This document shows positions 54,653-63,833 of a DNA stretch of 64,000 nucleotides, in pieces. Each line of letters starts with the position of its first letter. The stretch's first letter is position 1. Made by a program: the position numbers and the translations under genes. The DNA comes from Thalassobium sp. (lineage in GTDB: Bacteria; Pseudomonadota; Gammaproteobacteria; Pseudomonadales; Oceanobacteraceae), in the NCBI GenBank assembly GCA_002733205.1, contig NVUW01000002.1:248001-312000 (forward strand). The letters are read 5' to 3'. A model generated the notes under the pieces. The model was not told the DNA's origin, made no database searches, and saw nothing but the letters and a program-made list of their open reading frames with translations.

Positions 54653-55642
54653 GTGAGTCAGAGTCGCCACAACGTTAAAACCTTCCAGGGCCTGATTGCC
54701 GCCCTGCAGGAATACTGGTCCGAACAGGGCTGCGTGATTAACCAACCTCTGGATATGGAAGTGGGCGCCGGTACCTTTCACACCGCGACCTTCCTGCGCG
54801 CCATTGGCCCGGAAAACTGGAGCTCTGCTTACGTGCAGCCAAGCCGTCGTCCGACCGATGGCCGTTACGGCGAAAACCCAAACCGTCTGCAGCACTACTA
54901 CCAGTTTCAGGTCGTGATGAAGCCGAATCCGGTGGATATTCAGGACAAATACCTCGAATCCCTGCGCGTAATGGGCATCGACACCCTGGTGCATGACGTC
55001 CGTTTTGTTGAAGACAACTGGGAATCGCCAACCCTGGGCGCCTGGGGTCTGGGTTGGGAAGTGTGGCTGAACGGCATGGAAGTGACTCAGTTCACCTACT
55101 TCCAGCAGGTCGGCGGCCTTGAGTGTTTCCCGGTCACCGGCGAAATCACCTACGGTCTTGAGCGTATTGCCATGTACCTGCAGGAAGTCGATTCCGTTTA
55201 CGACCTGGTGTGGACCTATGGCCCGGATGGCACGCCTGTGACGTACGGCGACGTATTCCACCAGAACGAAGTGGAGCAATCGGCTTACAACTTTGAACAC
55301 GCCGATGTCGACTTTCTGTTTACCGCCTTTGACCAGTACGAAAAAACCTGTGCGCGCCTGATCGAAGCCGGTCTGCCGCTGCCCGCTTACGAGCAGGTAC
55401 TGAAAGCCTCACACACCTTTAACCTGCTGGATGCCCGTGGTGCCATCTCGGTCACCGAGCGTCAGGGGTATATCCTGCGCGTGCGCACCCTGGCCCGCTC
55501 CGTCGCTCAGGCGTACTTCAACAGCCGCGCCGAAAAAGGCTTCCCACTGGCAACCGAAGCCAACCGTGCCGACGTCCTCGCACGCTATCTGGCCGATAAA
55601 GAAAAAGCCGCTGCCAAAGCCGCCGCCCAGGAGAACAAATAA
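54653..55642 (+). CDS. glyQ: Glycyl-tRNA synthetase alpha subunit
   Basis: 329 residues, the usual size for the alpha chain of the bacterial heterotetramer. [19 protein letters not shown], the class II motif regions [17 protein letters not shown] and [17 protein letters not shown], and [15 protein letters not shown] are present. The start is GTG with AGGA 8 bases upstream. Translation is coupled to glyS through a one-base overlap. Confidence 0.98.
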   Translation: MSQSRHNVKTFQGLIAALQEYWSEQGCVINQPLDMEVGAGTFHTATFLRAIGPENWSSAYVQPSRRPTDGRYGENPNRLQHYYQFQVVMKPNPVDIQDKYLESLRVMGIDTLVHDVRFVEDNWESPTLGAWGLGWEVWLNGMEVTQFTYFQQVGGLECFPVTGEITYGLERIAMYLQEVDSVYDLVWTYGPDGTPVTYGDVFHQNEVEQSAYNFEHADVDFLFTAFDQYEKTCARLIEAGLPLPAYEQVLKASHTFNLLDARGAISVTERQGYILRVRTLARSVAQAYFNSRAEKGFPLATEANRADVLARYLADKEKAAAKAAAQENK

Positions 55643-57717
55643 TGAGTGCCTCTCAAATCGAAAGTCGGGATTTTCTGGTTGAACTGGGTACCGAAGAGCT
55701 GCCACCGAAGGCGCTGAAAACCCTGTCTGCCGCGTTCACCTCCGGCATCGAACAAGGTCTGAAAGACGCCGCCCTGAACTTTGGTGCCGTTGTCTCTTTC
55801 GCCGCACCACGCCGTCTGGCGGTGCGCATCGAAGCACTCGAAGCCCAGCAGGCAGACCAGGAAGAAATCCTCTACGGCCCGCCAGCCAATATCGCCTTTG
55901 ACGCCGATGGTAAGCCAACCAAAGCCGCCGAAGGCTTTGCTGCCCGTGCCGGTGCAACCGCAGCCGATCTGCAGACCGGTGACAATGGCAAGCTGATGAT
56001 TCAGCGCACCATCAAAGGCAAGCAAACCACCGAGCTGCTGGCCGCGATTGTGCAGAACAGCCTCGACAAGCTGCCGATTCCCAAGCGTATGCGCTGGGGT
56101 GCTTCGCGCGTTGAATTCGTGCGTCCGGTGCAATGGCTGGTGATGCTGTTCGGCTCTGAGGTAGTTAACGGCGAAGTGCTGGGTCTGAAGGCTGGCAACA
56201 CTTCCCGTGGTCACCGCTTCCACGCGCCGGGTGAAATCACCATCGCCAACCCGGCGGAGTATCAGGACAAACTGCGTGCCGCTTATGTGATGGCCGACTT
56301 TGCTGAGCGTGCCGCGCTGATCAACGAACAGGTCGCTGCCAAAGGCAAAGAGCTGGGTGGCGAAGCCGTTATCGATGCCGACCTGCTGAACGAAGTGACC
56401 GCGCTGAACGAATGGCCGGTGGCACTGGCCGGTTCGTTTGACGAAGACTTCCTGCGCGTACCGCCGGAAGCGCTGGTGTCATCGATGAAAGAACACCAGA
56501 AATACTTCCACGTGATGAAAGACGGCAAGCTGATGCCCAACTTCATCACCATCGCCAATATCGAATCGAAAGATCCGGCGCAGGTGATTTCCGGTAACGA
56601 AAAAGTGATCCGCCCACGTCTGTCGGATGCCGCTTTCTTCTGGGACACCGACCGCAAACAGAAACTGGAAAGCCGTTTCGCCAAGCTGGAAAACGTGGTG
56701 TGGGTGAATGGCCTGGGTTCCATCGCCGATAAAGCCCGCCGTATCGGTAAGCTGGCCAGCCGTATCGCCGCAGTAACCGGTGCCGACAGTGCGTTGGTAG
56801 AGCGTGCCGCGCAGCTGTGCAAAAACGATCTGGTTTCCAGCATGGTGTACGAATTCACCGACCTGCAGGGTCTGGCCGGTAAATACTACGCCGAGCACGA
56901 TGGCGAACACGCCGATGTTGCCGCCGCCATGGTTGAGCAATATATGCCGGCCTTCGCCGGTGACGCGCTGCCCGCCAGCCAAACCGGTACGCTGATTGCG
57001 CTGGCTGATCGTCTCGACAGCCTCGTCGGTCTGTTTGGTATTGGCCAGATTCCGACCGGTTCCAAAGATCCGTTCGCACTGCGTCGTGCCTCGCTGGGTG
57101 TCTTGCGTCTGCTGGTTGAAAAAGAAATCAATATCGATCTGGGCGACCTGATTGACTGGGCCATCGACAACAACTGGGTTGCCGCGCCAAAAGCCGAAAC
57201 CAAAGCCACACTGACCGAATACCTGCTTGATCGCTTCAGCGCCTGGTACGCCGACGAAGGTATTCCGGCGGGCGTATTCCAGTCAGTCCGTGCGCTGGGC
57301 GTCACCAACGCGCTGGATATTAACCGCCGCGTGCAGGCCGTTCACGCGTTCAATAAACTGGACGCTGCCGAAGCACTGGCCGCTGCCAACAAGCGTGTGT
57401 CGAATATTCTGGCGAAAAACGGTGGCGACAAAGTGGAAGCCAACGTGGATTCTGCCCTGCTCGCGCAGGCCGAAGAAAAAACCCTGGCCGAACAGGTTTC
57501 TGCCAAACAGCAGGCCGTTGAACCGTTAATGGCACAGGGCGATTACAGCGCCGCACTGACCGAACTTGCCGGTCTGCGCGCGGCAGTTGATGCCTTCTTC
57601 GACAACGTGATGGTCATGGCGGACGACGAAGCCGTGAAAAACAACCGCCTCGCACTGCTCAAGCAACTGCAGGGATTGTTTATCGGTATCGCCGATATTT
57701 CGCTATTGCAGGGTTGA
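55642..57717 (+). CDS. glyS: Glycyl-tRNA synthetase beta subunit
   Basis: 691 residues. It starts with FLVELGTEELPPKALKTL, the beta-chain hallmark, followed by YGPPANIAFD, the tRNA-recognition region VSSMKEHQKYFHVMKDG and the HD-like segment. The C-terminal anticodon-binding domain is complete (KNNRLALLKQLQGLF). A terminator follows at 57731. Confidence 0.98.
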   Translation: MSASQIESRDFLVELGTEELPPKALKTLSAAFTSGIEQGLKDAALNFGAVVSFAAPRRLAVRIEALEAQQADQEEILYGPPANIAFDADGKPTKAAEGFAARAGATAADLQTGDNGKLMIQRTIKGKQTTELLAAIVQNSLDKLPIPKRMRWGASRVEFVRPVQWLVMLFGSEVVNGEVLGLKAGNTSRGHRFHAPGEITIANPAEYQDKLRAAYVMADFAERAALINEQVAAKGKELGGEAVIDADLLNEVTALNEWPVALAGSFDEDFLRVPPEALVSSMKEHQKYFHVMKDGKLMPNFITIANIESKDPAQVISGNEKVIRPRLSDAAFFWDTDRKQKLESRFAKLENVVWVNGLGSIADKARRIGKLASRIAAVTGADSALVERAAQLCKNDLVSSMVYEFTDLQGLAGKYYAEHDGEHADVAAAMVEQYMPAFAGDALPASQTGTLIALADRLDSLVGLFGIGQIPTGSKDPFALRRASLGVLRLLVEKEINIDLGDLIDWAIDNNWVAAPKAETKATLTEYLLDRFSAWYADEGIPAGVFQSVRALGVTNALDINRRVQAVHAFNKLDAAEALAAANKRVSNILAKNGGDKVEANVDSALLAQAEEKTLAEQVSAKQQAVEPLMAQGDYSAALTELAGLRAAVDAFFDNVMVMADDEAVKNNRLALLKQLQGLFIGIADISLLQG

Positions 57718-57730
57718 TTCTGAATTAATA

Positions 57731-57763
57731 AAAAGCCCGGCTCAATCAGCCGGGCTTTTTATT
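57731..57763. terminator. Bidirectional terminator after glyQS
   Basis: AAAAGCCCGGCT-caatc-AGCCGGGCTTTTT, a 12-bp stem with A- and T-runs at the ends. It separates glyS from the convergent monoheme lipoprotein gene. Confidence 0.95.
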
Positions 57764-57787
57764 TTTGTCCACAGAAATTAATCCAGC

Positions 57788-59476
57788 TTAATTTTCCTTC
57801 ACCCCACGGCGTATTTCTTTAAAGTGAATCCGTTCTGCCGCCGGATCATCGCTGTTTTCCTGCCACTGCATCCATTGGGTTAATGAAATAGACAGCTGCA
57901 AAGAATAATCGAGAGAAATCCAGTTCTTACGACCACTGGCATAATCCGGTACACCATTGCCCATCACGTTAACCGGCCCGTTATCGGTTTCAACGGTCAT
58001 ATTAAAAGGTGCGGCAGCCGGTACATTGGCAAAATAAATACTGTCGATATTGGCAAAGCTGACACCATTATTCACCGTTGCTTTGCTGCCACTGCGGTCG
58101 ACACCAACTAACGGATTTTCAGGATCAGGGGTTACGCATTCTTTGGTGATACCTGAAAACTGTGACAGCAGCGGCGGCGTATCAAAATTGCTGTCCGGTA
58201 CCGATGCACTGCCATGACACGACATGCACGAGCTGTTGGCATTATCGGCCGGGCCGTTCAGTCGATAATTACAGCCTAAATGTCCCATATGCTGCATCGG
58301 GTTGGCGCCGCCGTATTTATTCAGTTCATTCACGGTATCCCAGAAGATCACCTCTTCCATAAAACCGTTCTTTTTCACATCCAGCGGATAATTATGAGCC
58401 AGCTTGCCAGCCGGTGGCGTATCGTTACCCCACATCACACCCAACAGACTAATGCGCAGCCACGGATCGGCTTCTTTGGCTTTACGCTGACCGTCGGCAA
58501 CAAAGGTGCCGAATACCCATTGTGTGCCCGGCGCACGGCTGTCTTTTACTGCAAAATCAAACTGCAGCAGGCGCACGTCGTTCCACTCTGTCGTGCTGCG
58601 CGGACACTGCTGGCTTTCTTCAATCAGCGTGCACTCATTGCCCTTCGCTGGTGTGCATTTACAGAATGACGGATCGGAGATATTGGCATTCCACGCCGGC
58701 TGATTCGCCAGCACCGGTAACTGTTCCGGAGTGGAGGTATTGAACAGTGGTTTACCGACCACCGCACCTTCATCAAAGCTCACATCGTTAGCCGGAATTT
58801 TCGCGGTGCCATCCGCCTGCCAGACAGTGCCTAACGTATAAGCAGCCGTTGCATTAAAGAAGCCAACCGCCCACATGGTGGTATCGATTACACCTTGTGG
58901 CGTGGAAAAGGTAACCGGTGCTTCGCGAGTCAGGCCATGGGTAAATTCGCGGCCACTCATCGCATCGTAAGTCTGGAAAGGAATGCTGTACCACGGACGC
59001 ACGCTGTTGTTACACACATCCCAGTCTTCGATCCCGGGACGGTTAACGTTGCCTTCCTGGATGTAATTCATCACCAGCCAGCTGTAGTCATACGCCAGCT
59101 GTTTTTTCTGCGCGGCCGGAGTATCTGTTCTGAACAGGGCATCAAAACGTGCATCACGCCACGGCTGGGCGGCGCGGTCATCAACCGGCTGACGCGGATA
59201 CTTGTCGGATATGCGGAACACCGGTCCCTGCCAGTCAGCAGGTGGCATGTTACTGACTTCCTGACCTTTCCACATATTGCTGAATTTGGCGGCCGGGTCC
59301 TGCCAGTAACTCGGGTAAGTACCGCTGCAGGTGCCGCTGGTAATGCTCGCGGATGTGGCATCAGGAGCTTGCGCTGCAATCACATCGGTTTGTGCTTTTT
59401 CGCCGCAGGCGCTGAGTAACAGCCCGAGGCTAAGCAGTGAGATTCCGGCAATGCGCCGGCGAAATGAACTTTCCAT
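57788..59476 (-). CDS. Monoheme c-type lipoprotein of unknown function
   Basis: 562 residues. Lipobox LLSAC (Cys about 24). A large Trp/Asp-rich region of unknown fold (for example EVSNMPPADWQGPVFRISDK) precedes a single c-type heme motif CMSCH at residues 417-421. Several other Cys occur, including the CKCTPAKGNEC cluster near residue 272. AAAGGA stands upstream of the ATG. It stands alone between glyS and gmhB, with no other cytochrome genes. It could be an outer-membrane-anchored electron carrier or an oxidoreductase; no family with a known reaction was recognised. Confidence 0.72.
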   Translation of the reverse strand: MESSFRRRIAGISLLSLGLLLSACGEKAQTDVIAAQAPDATSASITSGTCSGTYPSYWQDPAAKFSNMWKGQEVSNMPPADWQGPVFRISDKYPRQPVDDRAAQPWRDARFDALFRTDTPAAQKKQLAYDYSWLVMNYIQEGNVNRPGIEDWDVCNNSVRPWYSIPFQTYDAMSGREFTHGLTREAPVTFSTPQGVIDTTMWAVGFFNATAAYTLGTVWQADGTAKIPANDVSFDEGAVVGKPLFNTSTPEQLPVLANQPAWNANISDPSFCKCTPAKGNECTLIEESQQCPRSTTEWNDVRLLQFDFAVKDSRAPGTQWVFGTFVADGQRKAKEADPWLRISLLGVMWGNDTPPAGKLAHNYPLDVKKNGFMEEVIFWDTVNELNKYGGANPMQHMGHLGCNYRLNGPADNANSSCMSCHGSASVPDSNFDTPPLLSQFSGITKECVTPDPENPLVGVDRSGSKATVNNGVSFANIDSIYFANVPAAAPFNMTVETDNGPVNVMGNGVPDYASGRKNWISLDYSLQLSISLTQWMQWQENSDDPAAERIHFKEIRRGVKEN

Positions 59477-59718
59477 AGTGATATTCCTTTTGCTGAGAAA
59501 TCAGTTTTTGCTGAAGGATCAGGCCAACCGAGCGTATCATTTGCCATTATCGGCAGGCATCATTGCCCGCCAGACTCAGGCAGAGTTATCAGCCGAAAAG
59601 CATGACTGGCACTAACTGACATATTTTTAATTCAGCGCTGCACCTGGTTAACCCCGTAGACGGTTATGTCGTCCACATCTCTCCGGCACGACACCGGCAT
59701 TACAGAAGAGACTGCCCC

Positions 59719-60264
59719 ATGAAACTCATCATTCTCGATCGCGATGGCGTACTAAACGAAGACTCCGACGACTTTGTAAAATCCGTCGATGAATGGCTAC
59801 CGATTAACGGCAGTGCCGAAGCCGTTGGCCGTTTATGCAAAGCCGGTTACACCATCGCTGTTGCGACCAATCAAAGTGGCCTGGCACGGGGACATTTCAG
59901 TCTTGCCGACCTGGAAGCGATGCACGCTAAAATGAACGCGCTGGCCGCTGCGGAAGGTGGATCGTTTGCCCATATCGCCTTCTGTCCTCACGGCCCGGAT
60001 GATGGCTGTGACTGCCGCAAACCCTTGCCCGGCCTGATTCATCAGATTGAAAAAGCCTTAGGCGTATCGGCAGAAGGTTGCTGGATGGTGGGCGATTCCA
60101 TCCGCGATTTAGAAGCTGGTGTCGCAGCAGGCTGCAAACCCGCGCTGGTACGCACCGGTAAAGGCGAGAAAAGCATCGCCAAACTCGCCGACGCCGGGCT
60201 TGGCCAGACGCAGGTGTTTGATAACCTCGCCGCGTTTGCCGATTTTGTGCTGACAAACGGATAA
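59719..60264 (+). CDS. gmhB: D-glycero-D-manno-heptose-1,7-bisphosphate 7-phosphatase
   Basis: Removes the 7-phosphate in the ADP-heptose pathway for lipopolysaccharide core. 181 residues. HAD motifs LDRDGVLNEDSDDFVKSV, VATNQSGLARGHF, CPHGPDDGCDCRKPLPG (the zinc-binding His/Cys loop typical of GmhB) and MVGDSIRDLEAG are present. It lies in the glyQS-gmhB-plsC neighbourhood, as in Pseudomonas. Confidence 0.96.
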   Translation: MKLIILDRDGVLNEDSDDFVKSVDEWLPINGSAEAVGRLCKAGYTIAVATNQSGLARGHFSLADLEAMHAKMNALAAAEGGSFAHIAFCPHGPDDGCDCRKPLPGLIHQIEKALGVSAEGCWMVGDSIRDLEAGVAAGCKPALVRTGKGEKSIAKLADAGLGQTQVFDNLAAFADFVLTNG

Positions 60265-60265
60265 T

Positions 60266-60291
60266 AAAAAGCCGGCAAATGCCGGCTTTTT
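60266..60291. terminator. Bidirectional terminator shared by gmhB and lipoprotein 1
   Basis: AAAAAGCCGGC-AAAT-GCCGGCTTTTT. The same sequence is found again at 61565-61590, after the paralogous gene. Confidence 0.95.
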
Positions 60292-60329
60292 CATTTCTCT
60301 CTGTTTATTTCACAACTTGTTCGACAGAG

Positions 60330-61409
60330 TTATTCAACAATGGACCAGTACAAGCCGAGGTCCAACTGATTAAAGACCGAGTTCACCATAATCCGTGCCT
60401 GCAACAACTCAAACGCTGTCATATCAGGGGATGAAACCGGCGCCCCAAGGTACAAACGCCGCTGCGTAAACTTGCTGAAATCAATATCAGCTAAACGCTG
60501 AGCACCTGCAGGAATCGCTTCTGCACCATTACCGGAGTAGCGGATAACCATCGCCAGGCCATCAAATTTCATGCTGACCAATGTTAAACCGGAACCGACC
60601 ATTCGCTGATCGATATAAGACTCCGGCATGGTAAAAACCAGCGCGACTTCGTTATTGAAAACTTCAACGTCCACCTGAGTATTACAACCAGACAAGTTCA
60701 GAACCTCACCCGTATCATTACTGATGCTCAGGCTCGCACCATGATCAGTATATAAAGCCTGCGGCAATTGTGACCGGCCTTCTTCATCCAGAGCGACATC
60801 ACCAATGCGGTAGCTAAAGCTCAGGTTGCCATCCAGGCCATCAAATGATGATGAAAAACTCTGGAAGGCTGGCTGATCGTTATCAGAAAAGTAATGCTGA
60901 TCGGGATTTTCACTGTGTGTGCCGGAGCCTGAATTATGCAAATATTCTGTTGCCATATCCGGCATACAAATGGCGACATCCAGATTACCCGTTACCGGGT
61001 TCACCACCAGACTAACTGCCGTGGTGTCATTGGCATTCACCTGAGCTGAACCCGTCCCGGTGGCGATTAGGTTATCTTCGTCAAAAACCTTAACCTCAAT
61101 GCTGTAGCTTCCCAGTGGCAAAGCCGTAAAACTGATACTCACTGCCTGATCTGCGATATCCGCCGATGATGAGCGCTCCAGTAAATCATTAAACACCCGC
61201 ACCTCTGCACGGGTGGCACTGACCCCGGCATTCAGGGCTTTGCTTACATCCAGACGGAAAGACACATCTTTCGTGGCCAGCTGCGGATTTTCCGGCGCCG
61301 GGCTGGCGGAGTCCGTGGTTTGCAATGACGATTGTTCAGCACCGCCACAGGCGGTAAGAGCTGCAATAGCACAGGCTAAAGCGAGGGATTTAAACGGGTA
61401 AGAAGGCAT
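60330..61409 (-). CDS. Duplicated lipoprotein, copy 1
   Basis: 359 residues. Lipobox LTAC (Cys about 21), a Ser/Thr/Pro linker, then KDVSFRLDVSKALNAGVSAT, ALPLGSYSIEVKVFD and NANDTTAVSLVVNPVTGNLD, a domain resembling the bacterial Ig/prealbumin-like fold. The C-terminal half begins after VAICMPDMATEYL, with conserved elements TDHGASLSI, LSGCNTQVDVEV and DIDFSKFTQRRLYLG. The N-terminal 150 residues are almost identical to the neighbour; the C-terminal part is quite different. Its function is unknown. Confidence 0.75.
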   Translation of the reverse strand: MPSYPFKSLALACAIAALTACGGAEQSSLQTTDSASPAPENPQLATKDVSFRLDVSKALNAGVSATRAEVRVFNDLLERSSSADIADQAVSISFTALPLGSYSIEVKVFDEDNLIATGTGSAQVNANDTTAVSLVVNPVTGNLDVAICMPDMATEYLHNSGSGTHSENPDQHYFSDNDQPAFQSFSSSFDGLDGNLSFSYRIGDVALDEEGRSQLPQALYTDHGASLSISNDTGEVLNLSGCNTQVDVEVFNNEVALVFTMPESYIDQRMVGSGLTLVSMKFDGLAMVIRYSGNGAEAIPAGAQRLADIDFSKFTQRRLYLGAPVSSPDMTAFELLQARIMVNSVFNQLDLGLYWSIVE

Positions 61410-61564
61410 AAAACATCCTTGGAACTTGTTGTTTTTATTGTGATTACGTCATCCGACGCAAATTACTATAACAACATGGCTGCGCAGCAGAATCTGCGCA
61501 TCCAGAAATATCACACTTAATGACTAATAAGTTATTAGTAGTACATTCGTACCGCATAAGCATA

Positions 61565-61590
61565 AAAAAGCCGGCAAATGCCGGCTTTTT
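61565..61590. terminator. Terminator after lipoprotein copy 2
   Basis: AAAAAGCCGGC-AAAT-GCCGGCTTTTT, the same hairpin as at 60266-60291, on the downstream side of the minus-strand gene. Its repetition indicates that the duplicated unit included the terminator. Confidence 0.92.
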
Positions 61591-61606
61591 ATTTGCGTTA
61601 ATAAAT

Positions 61607-62668
61607 TCATTCCACCGATGAAAAATAAAATCTTTGCCCCAGTAAATCTTCCGGCCCCGTAAAAATAAGATCAGCCATTCCGGTAAAGGCTGTCGGGACA
61701 GGTACGCCAAGCATTATGCTTTGCTGCTCAAACTTGCTGAAATCAATATCCGATAAGGTTGCAGCTCCGGCCACAGCTGCATCACCATCTGTATCGATGA
61801 AACTGATTACCATAGCCAAAGCATCTGCTTCTATTGTTCCGATTTCGAGATTATTACTCTTAACACTTATCGTTTTATCGTACACCTGAGGCAACACATA
61901 CCAGAGGCTGAACTGATTATTTCCTTTTTCCACCATCAGCCGTGTATTACAGCCCGACAGATCCAGCAGCAAATTTTCGCCAGAACGAATCTGCAGAGAA
62001 GCGCCATGATCCGTTACAAGAGCTGTTGGATGTTCAGCGCTCCAGTTCGCCAGAGCGCCATCTCCAACACGGAAGTCATAACGGATATCAGCGACACCAT
62101 CAAAAGCTGCATGATATCCCTGTGCTGCCGGCTGATCGTCATCATCAATATTGTTTCCGTCAGGCTGATGAACCAACGTGCCTGCACCGGTACCGGTAAA
62201 ATACTGCGTGGCAATATCGGGCATGCAGATGGCAACATCCAGATTACCCGTTACCGGATTGACGAGCAGGTTAACGGCTGTGGTGTCATTGGCGTTCACC
62301 TGAGCTGAGCCTGTGCCTGTGGCAATCAGGGTCGTACCATCAAAAACCTTTACTTCAATGCTGTAGCTGCCCAATGGCAAAGCCGTAAAACTGATACTCG
62401 CTGCCTGATCTGCGATATCCGCCGATGATGAGCGCTCCAGTAAATCATTAAACACCCGCACTTCAGCACGGGTGGCACTGACCCCGGCATTCAGGGCTTT
62501 GCTCACATCCAGGCGGAAAGACACATCTTTCGTGGCCAGCTGCGGATTTTCCGGCGCCGGGTTGGTAGAGTCAGAGGTTTGCTGAGAAGTATTTTCTGCA
62601 CCACCACAGGCGGTCAGAGTAGCAATGGCGCAGGCAAGCACCAGAGACTTAAACGGGGAAGAATGCAT
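61607..62668 (-). CDS. Duplicated lipoprotein, copy 2
   Basis: 353 residues. Lipobox LTAC as in copy 1, then the same N-terminal domain: KDVSFRLDVSKALNAGVSAT, ALPLGSYSIEVKVFD, NPVTGNLDVAICMPD. The second half shares only anchor points with copy 1 (TDHGASLQI, LDLSGCNTRLMVE, DIDFSKFEQQSIMLG). Upstream non-coding sequence also resembles that of copy 1 (CATCCTT/CGTCCTT and TTTTTATTG..ATTACG). It appears to be a tandem duplication of one gene plus terminator. Confidence 0.75.
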   Translation of the reverse strand: MHSSPFKSLVLACAIATLTACGGAENTSQQTSDSTNPAPENPQLATKDVSFRLDVSKALNAGVSATRAEVRVFNDLLERSSSADIADQAASISFTALPLGSYSIEVKVFDGTTLIATGTGSAQVNANDTTAVNLLVNPVTGNLDVAICMPDIATQYFTGTGAGTLVHQPDGNNIDDDDQPAAQGYHAAFDGVADIRYDFRVGDGALANWSAEHPTALVTDHGASLQIRSGENLLLDLSGCNTRLMVEKGNNQFSLWYVLPQVYDKTISVKSNNLEIGTIEADALAMVISFIDTDGDAAVAGAATLSDIDFSKFEQQSIMLGVPVPTAFTGMADLIFTGPEDLLGQRFYFSSVE

Positions 62669-62923
62669 ACGACGTCCTTTGTTGCCGTGTTTTTATTGTT
62701 ATTACGAGCACTGTTAGTAAACAGGTTCCGGCAGATTAACAATACAACACGGTCGTACCAAACAGTAATCTGACCCCGTTAATGAGAAAGTCTGAGTCCG
62801 CGCAACAGAGCTGAGCTAAATTACAGCCGGGAAAAAGTCCGAGGAATTCAGGTAACAAGAGAACCCCGGCTAAAGTGGTATAAATAACGCCCCATTATAA
62901 AAAGCGCAGAGCACGGTATCTCT

Positions 62924-63754
62924 ATGGCCGCACGTCCTGATACAGCTGGCATGGATGCCAGTGCAACAACTCACCGCTTATGGCTGGCTCAGCTGCGCAG
63001 CCTTATTTTTTATGGCTGGCTGGCCGTGCTCACCTTTGCCTGGTTTATTCCCAGTTTTGTTATTGGCATCTTCCTGCCGCTGAAGGCGCGTAACTATTTC
63101 ATCATGGTGTTTTACTGCCACATTGTGGTCTGGTCGGCGCGGCTGATCTGCGGAGTAAAATGGCGGGTGGAAGGACGGGAGAATATTCCCACCGATGGCC
63201 GTGGCTATGTACTGCTGAGCAAACACCAAAGCACCTGGGAAACCTTTTTTATTCCCACCATCATTGCACCGCATGTACAGGTGGTTAAACGCGAGCTGCT
63301 TTATCTGCCGTTCTTTGGCTGGGCGCTGAAGATGATTCATCCGATATTTATCGACCGCACTCATAAAACCAATGCGCTGAAGCAGGTACTGAACCAGGGG
63401 GCCGACCGTCTGAACAGCGGCATTCATGTATTGGTTTTCCCCGAAGGTACAAGGGTGTCGCCAGGTAAGCGCAAAGCCTTTTCCAAAGGCGGTGCTATGC
63501 TCGCCACCAAAAGCCAGGCACCCGTGATTGCCATTGCCCACAACTCCGGCGAACACTGGCCAAATGACAACTGGGTAAAACGCCCGGGCACCATTAACCT
63601 GGTGATCAGCCCGGTGATGGAAACGACCGATCTCAGTACTGCGCAACTGAGCGAGCTGAGTGAAAGCTGGATTAACAACCGGGTCGATGAAATTTCAGCC
63701 CAGCCGTTTGACGGTGAAATGGTCGATGCCGACAGCAGTGGTAAACGTTTCTGA
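62924..63754 (+). CDS. plsC: 1-acyl-sn-glycerol-3-phosphate acyltransferase
   Basis: 276 residues. One or two hydrophobic N-terminal helices (LIFYGWLAVLTFAWFIPSFV), then the acyltransferase motif around KHQSTWETFF, with His 101 and Glu 106 in place of the more usual Asp, followed by FPEGTRVSPG and APVIAIAHNSG. Makes phosphatidic acid from lysophosphatidic acid. It lies two lipoprotein genes away from gmhB; in Pseudomonas gmhB and plsC are direct neighbours, so the duplicated lipoproteins are an insertion into that pair. Confidence 0.92.
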   Translation: MAARPDTAGMDASATTHRLWLAQLRSLIFYGWLAVLTFAWFIPSFVIGIFLPLKARNYFIMVFYCHIVVWSARLICGVKWRVEGRENIPTDGRGYVLLSKHQSTWETFFIPTIIAPHVQVVKRELLYLPFFGWALKMIHPIFIDRTHKTNALKQVLNQGADRLNSGIHVLVFPEGTRVSPGKRKAFSKGGAMLATKSQAPVIAIAHNSGEHWPNDNWVKRPGTINLVISPVMETTDLSTAQLSELSESWINNRVDEISAQPFDGEMVDADSSGKRF

Positions 63755-63833
63755 ACAATAAAAGGCAGACTGGCTGTAAGTGCCCGCCGTAGTAAACACT
63801 CACCATCAGCCTGCAATTTACAATCTAAGCAGC

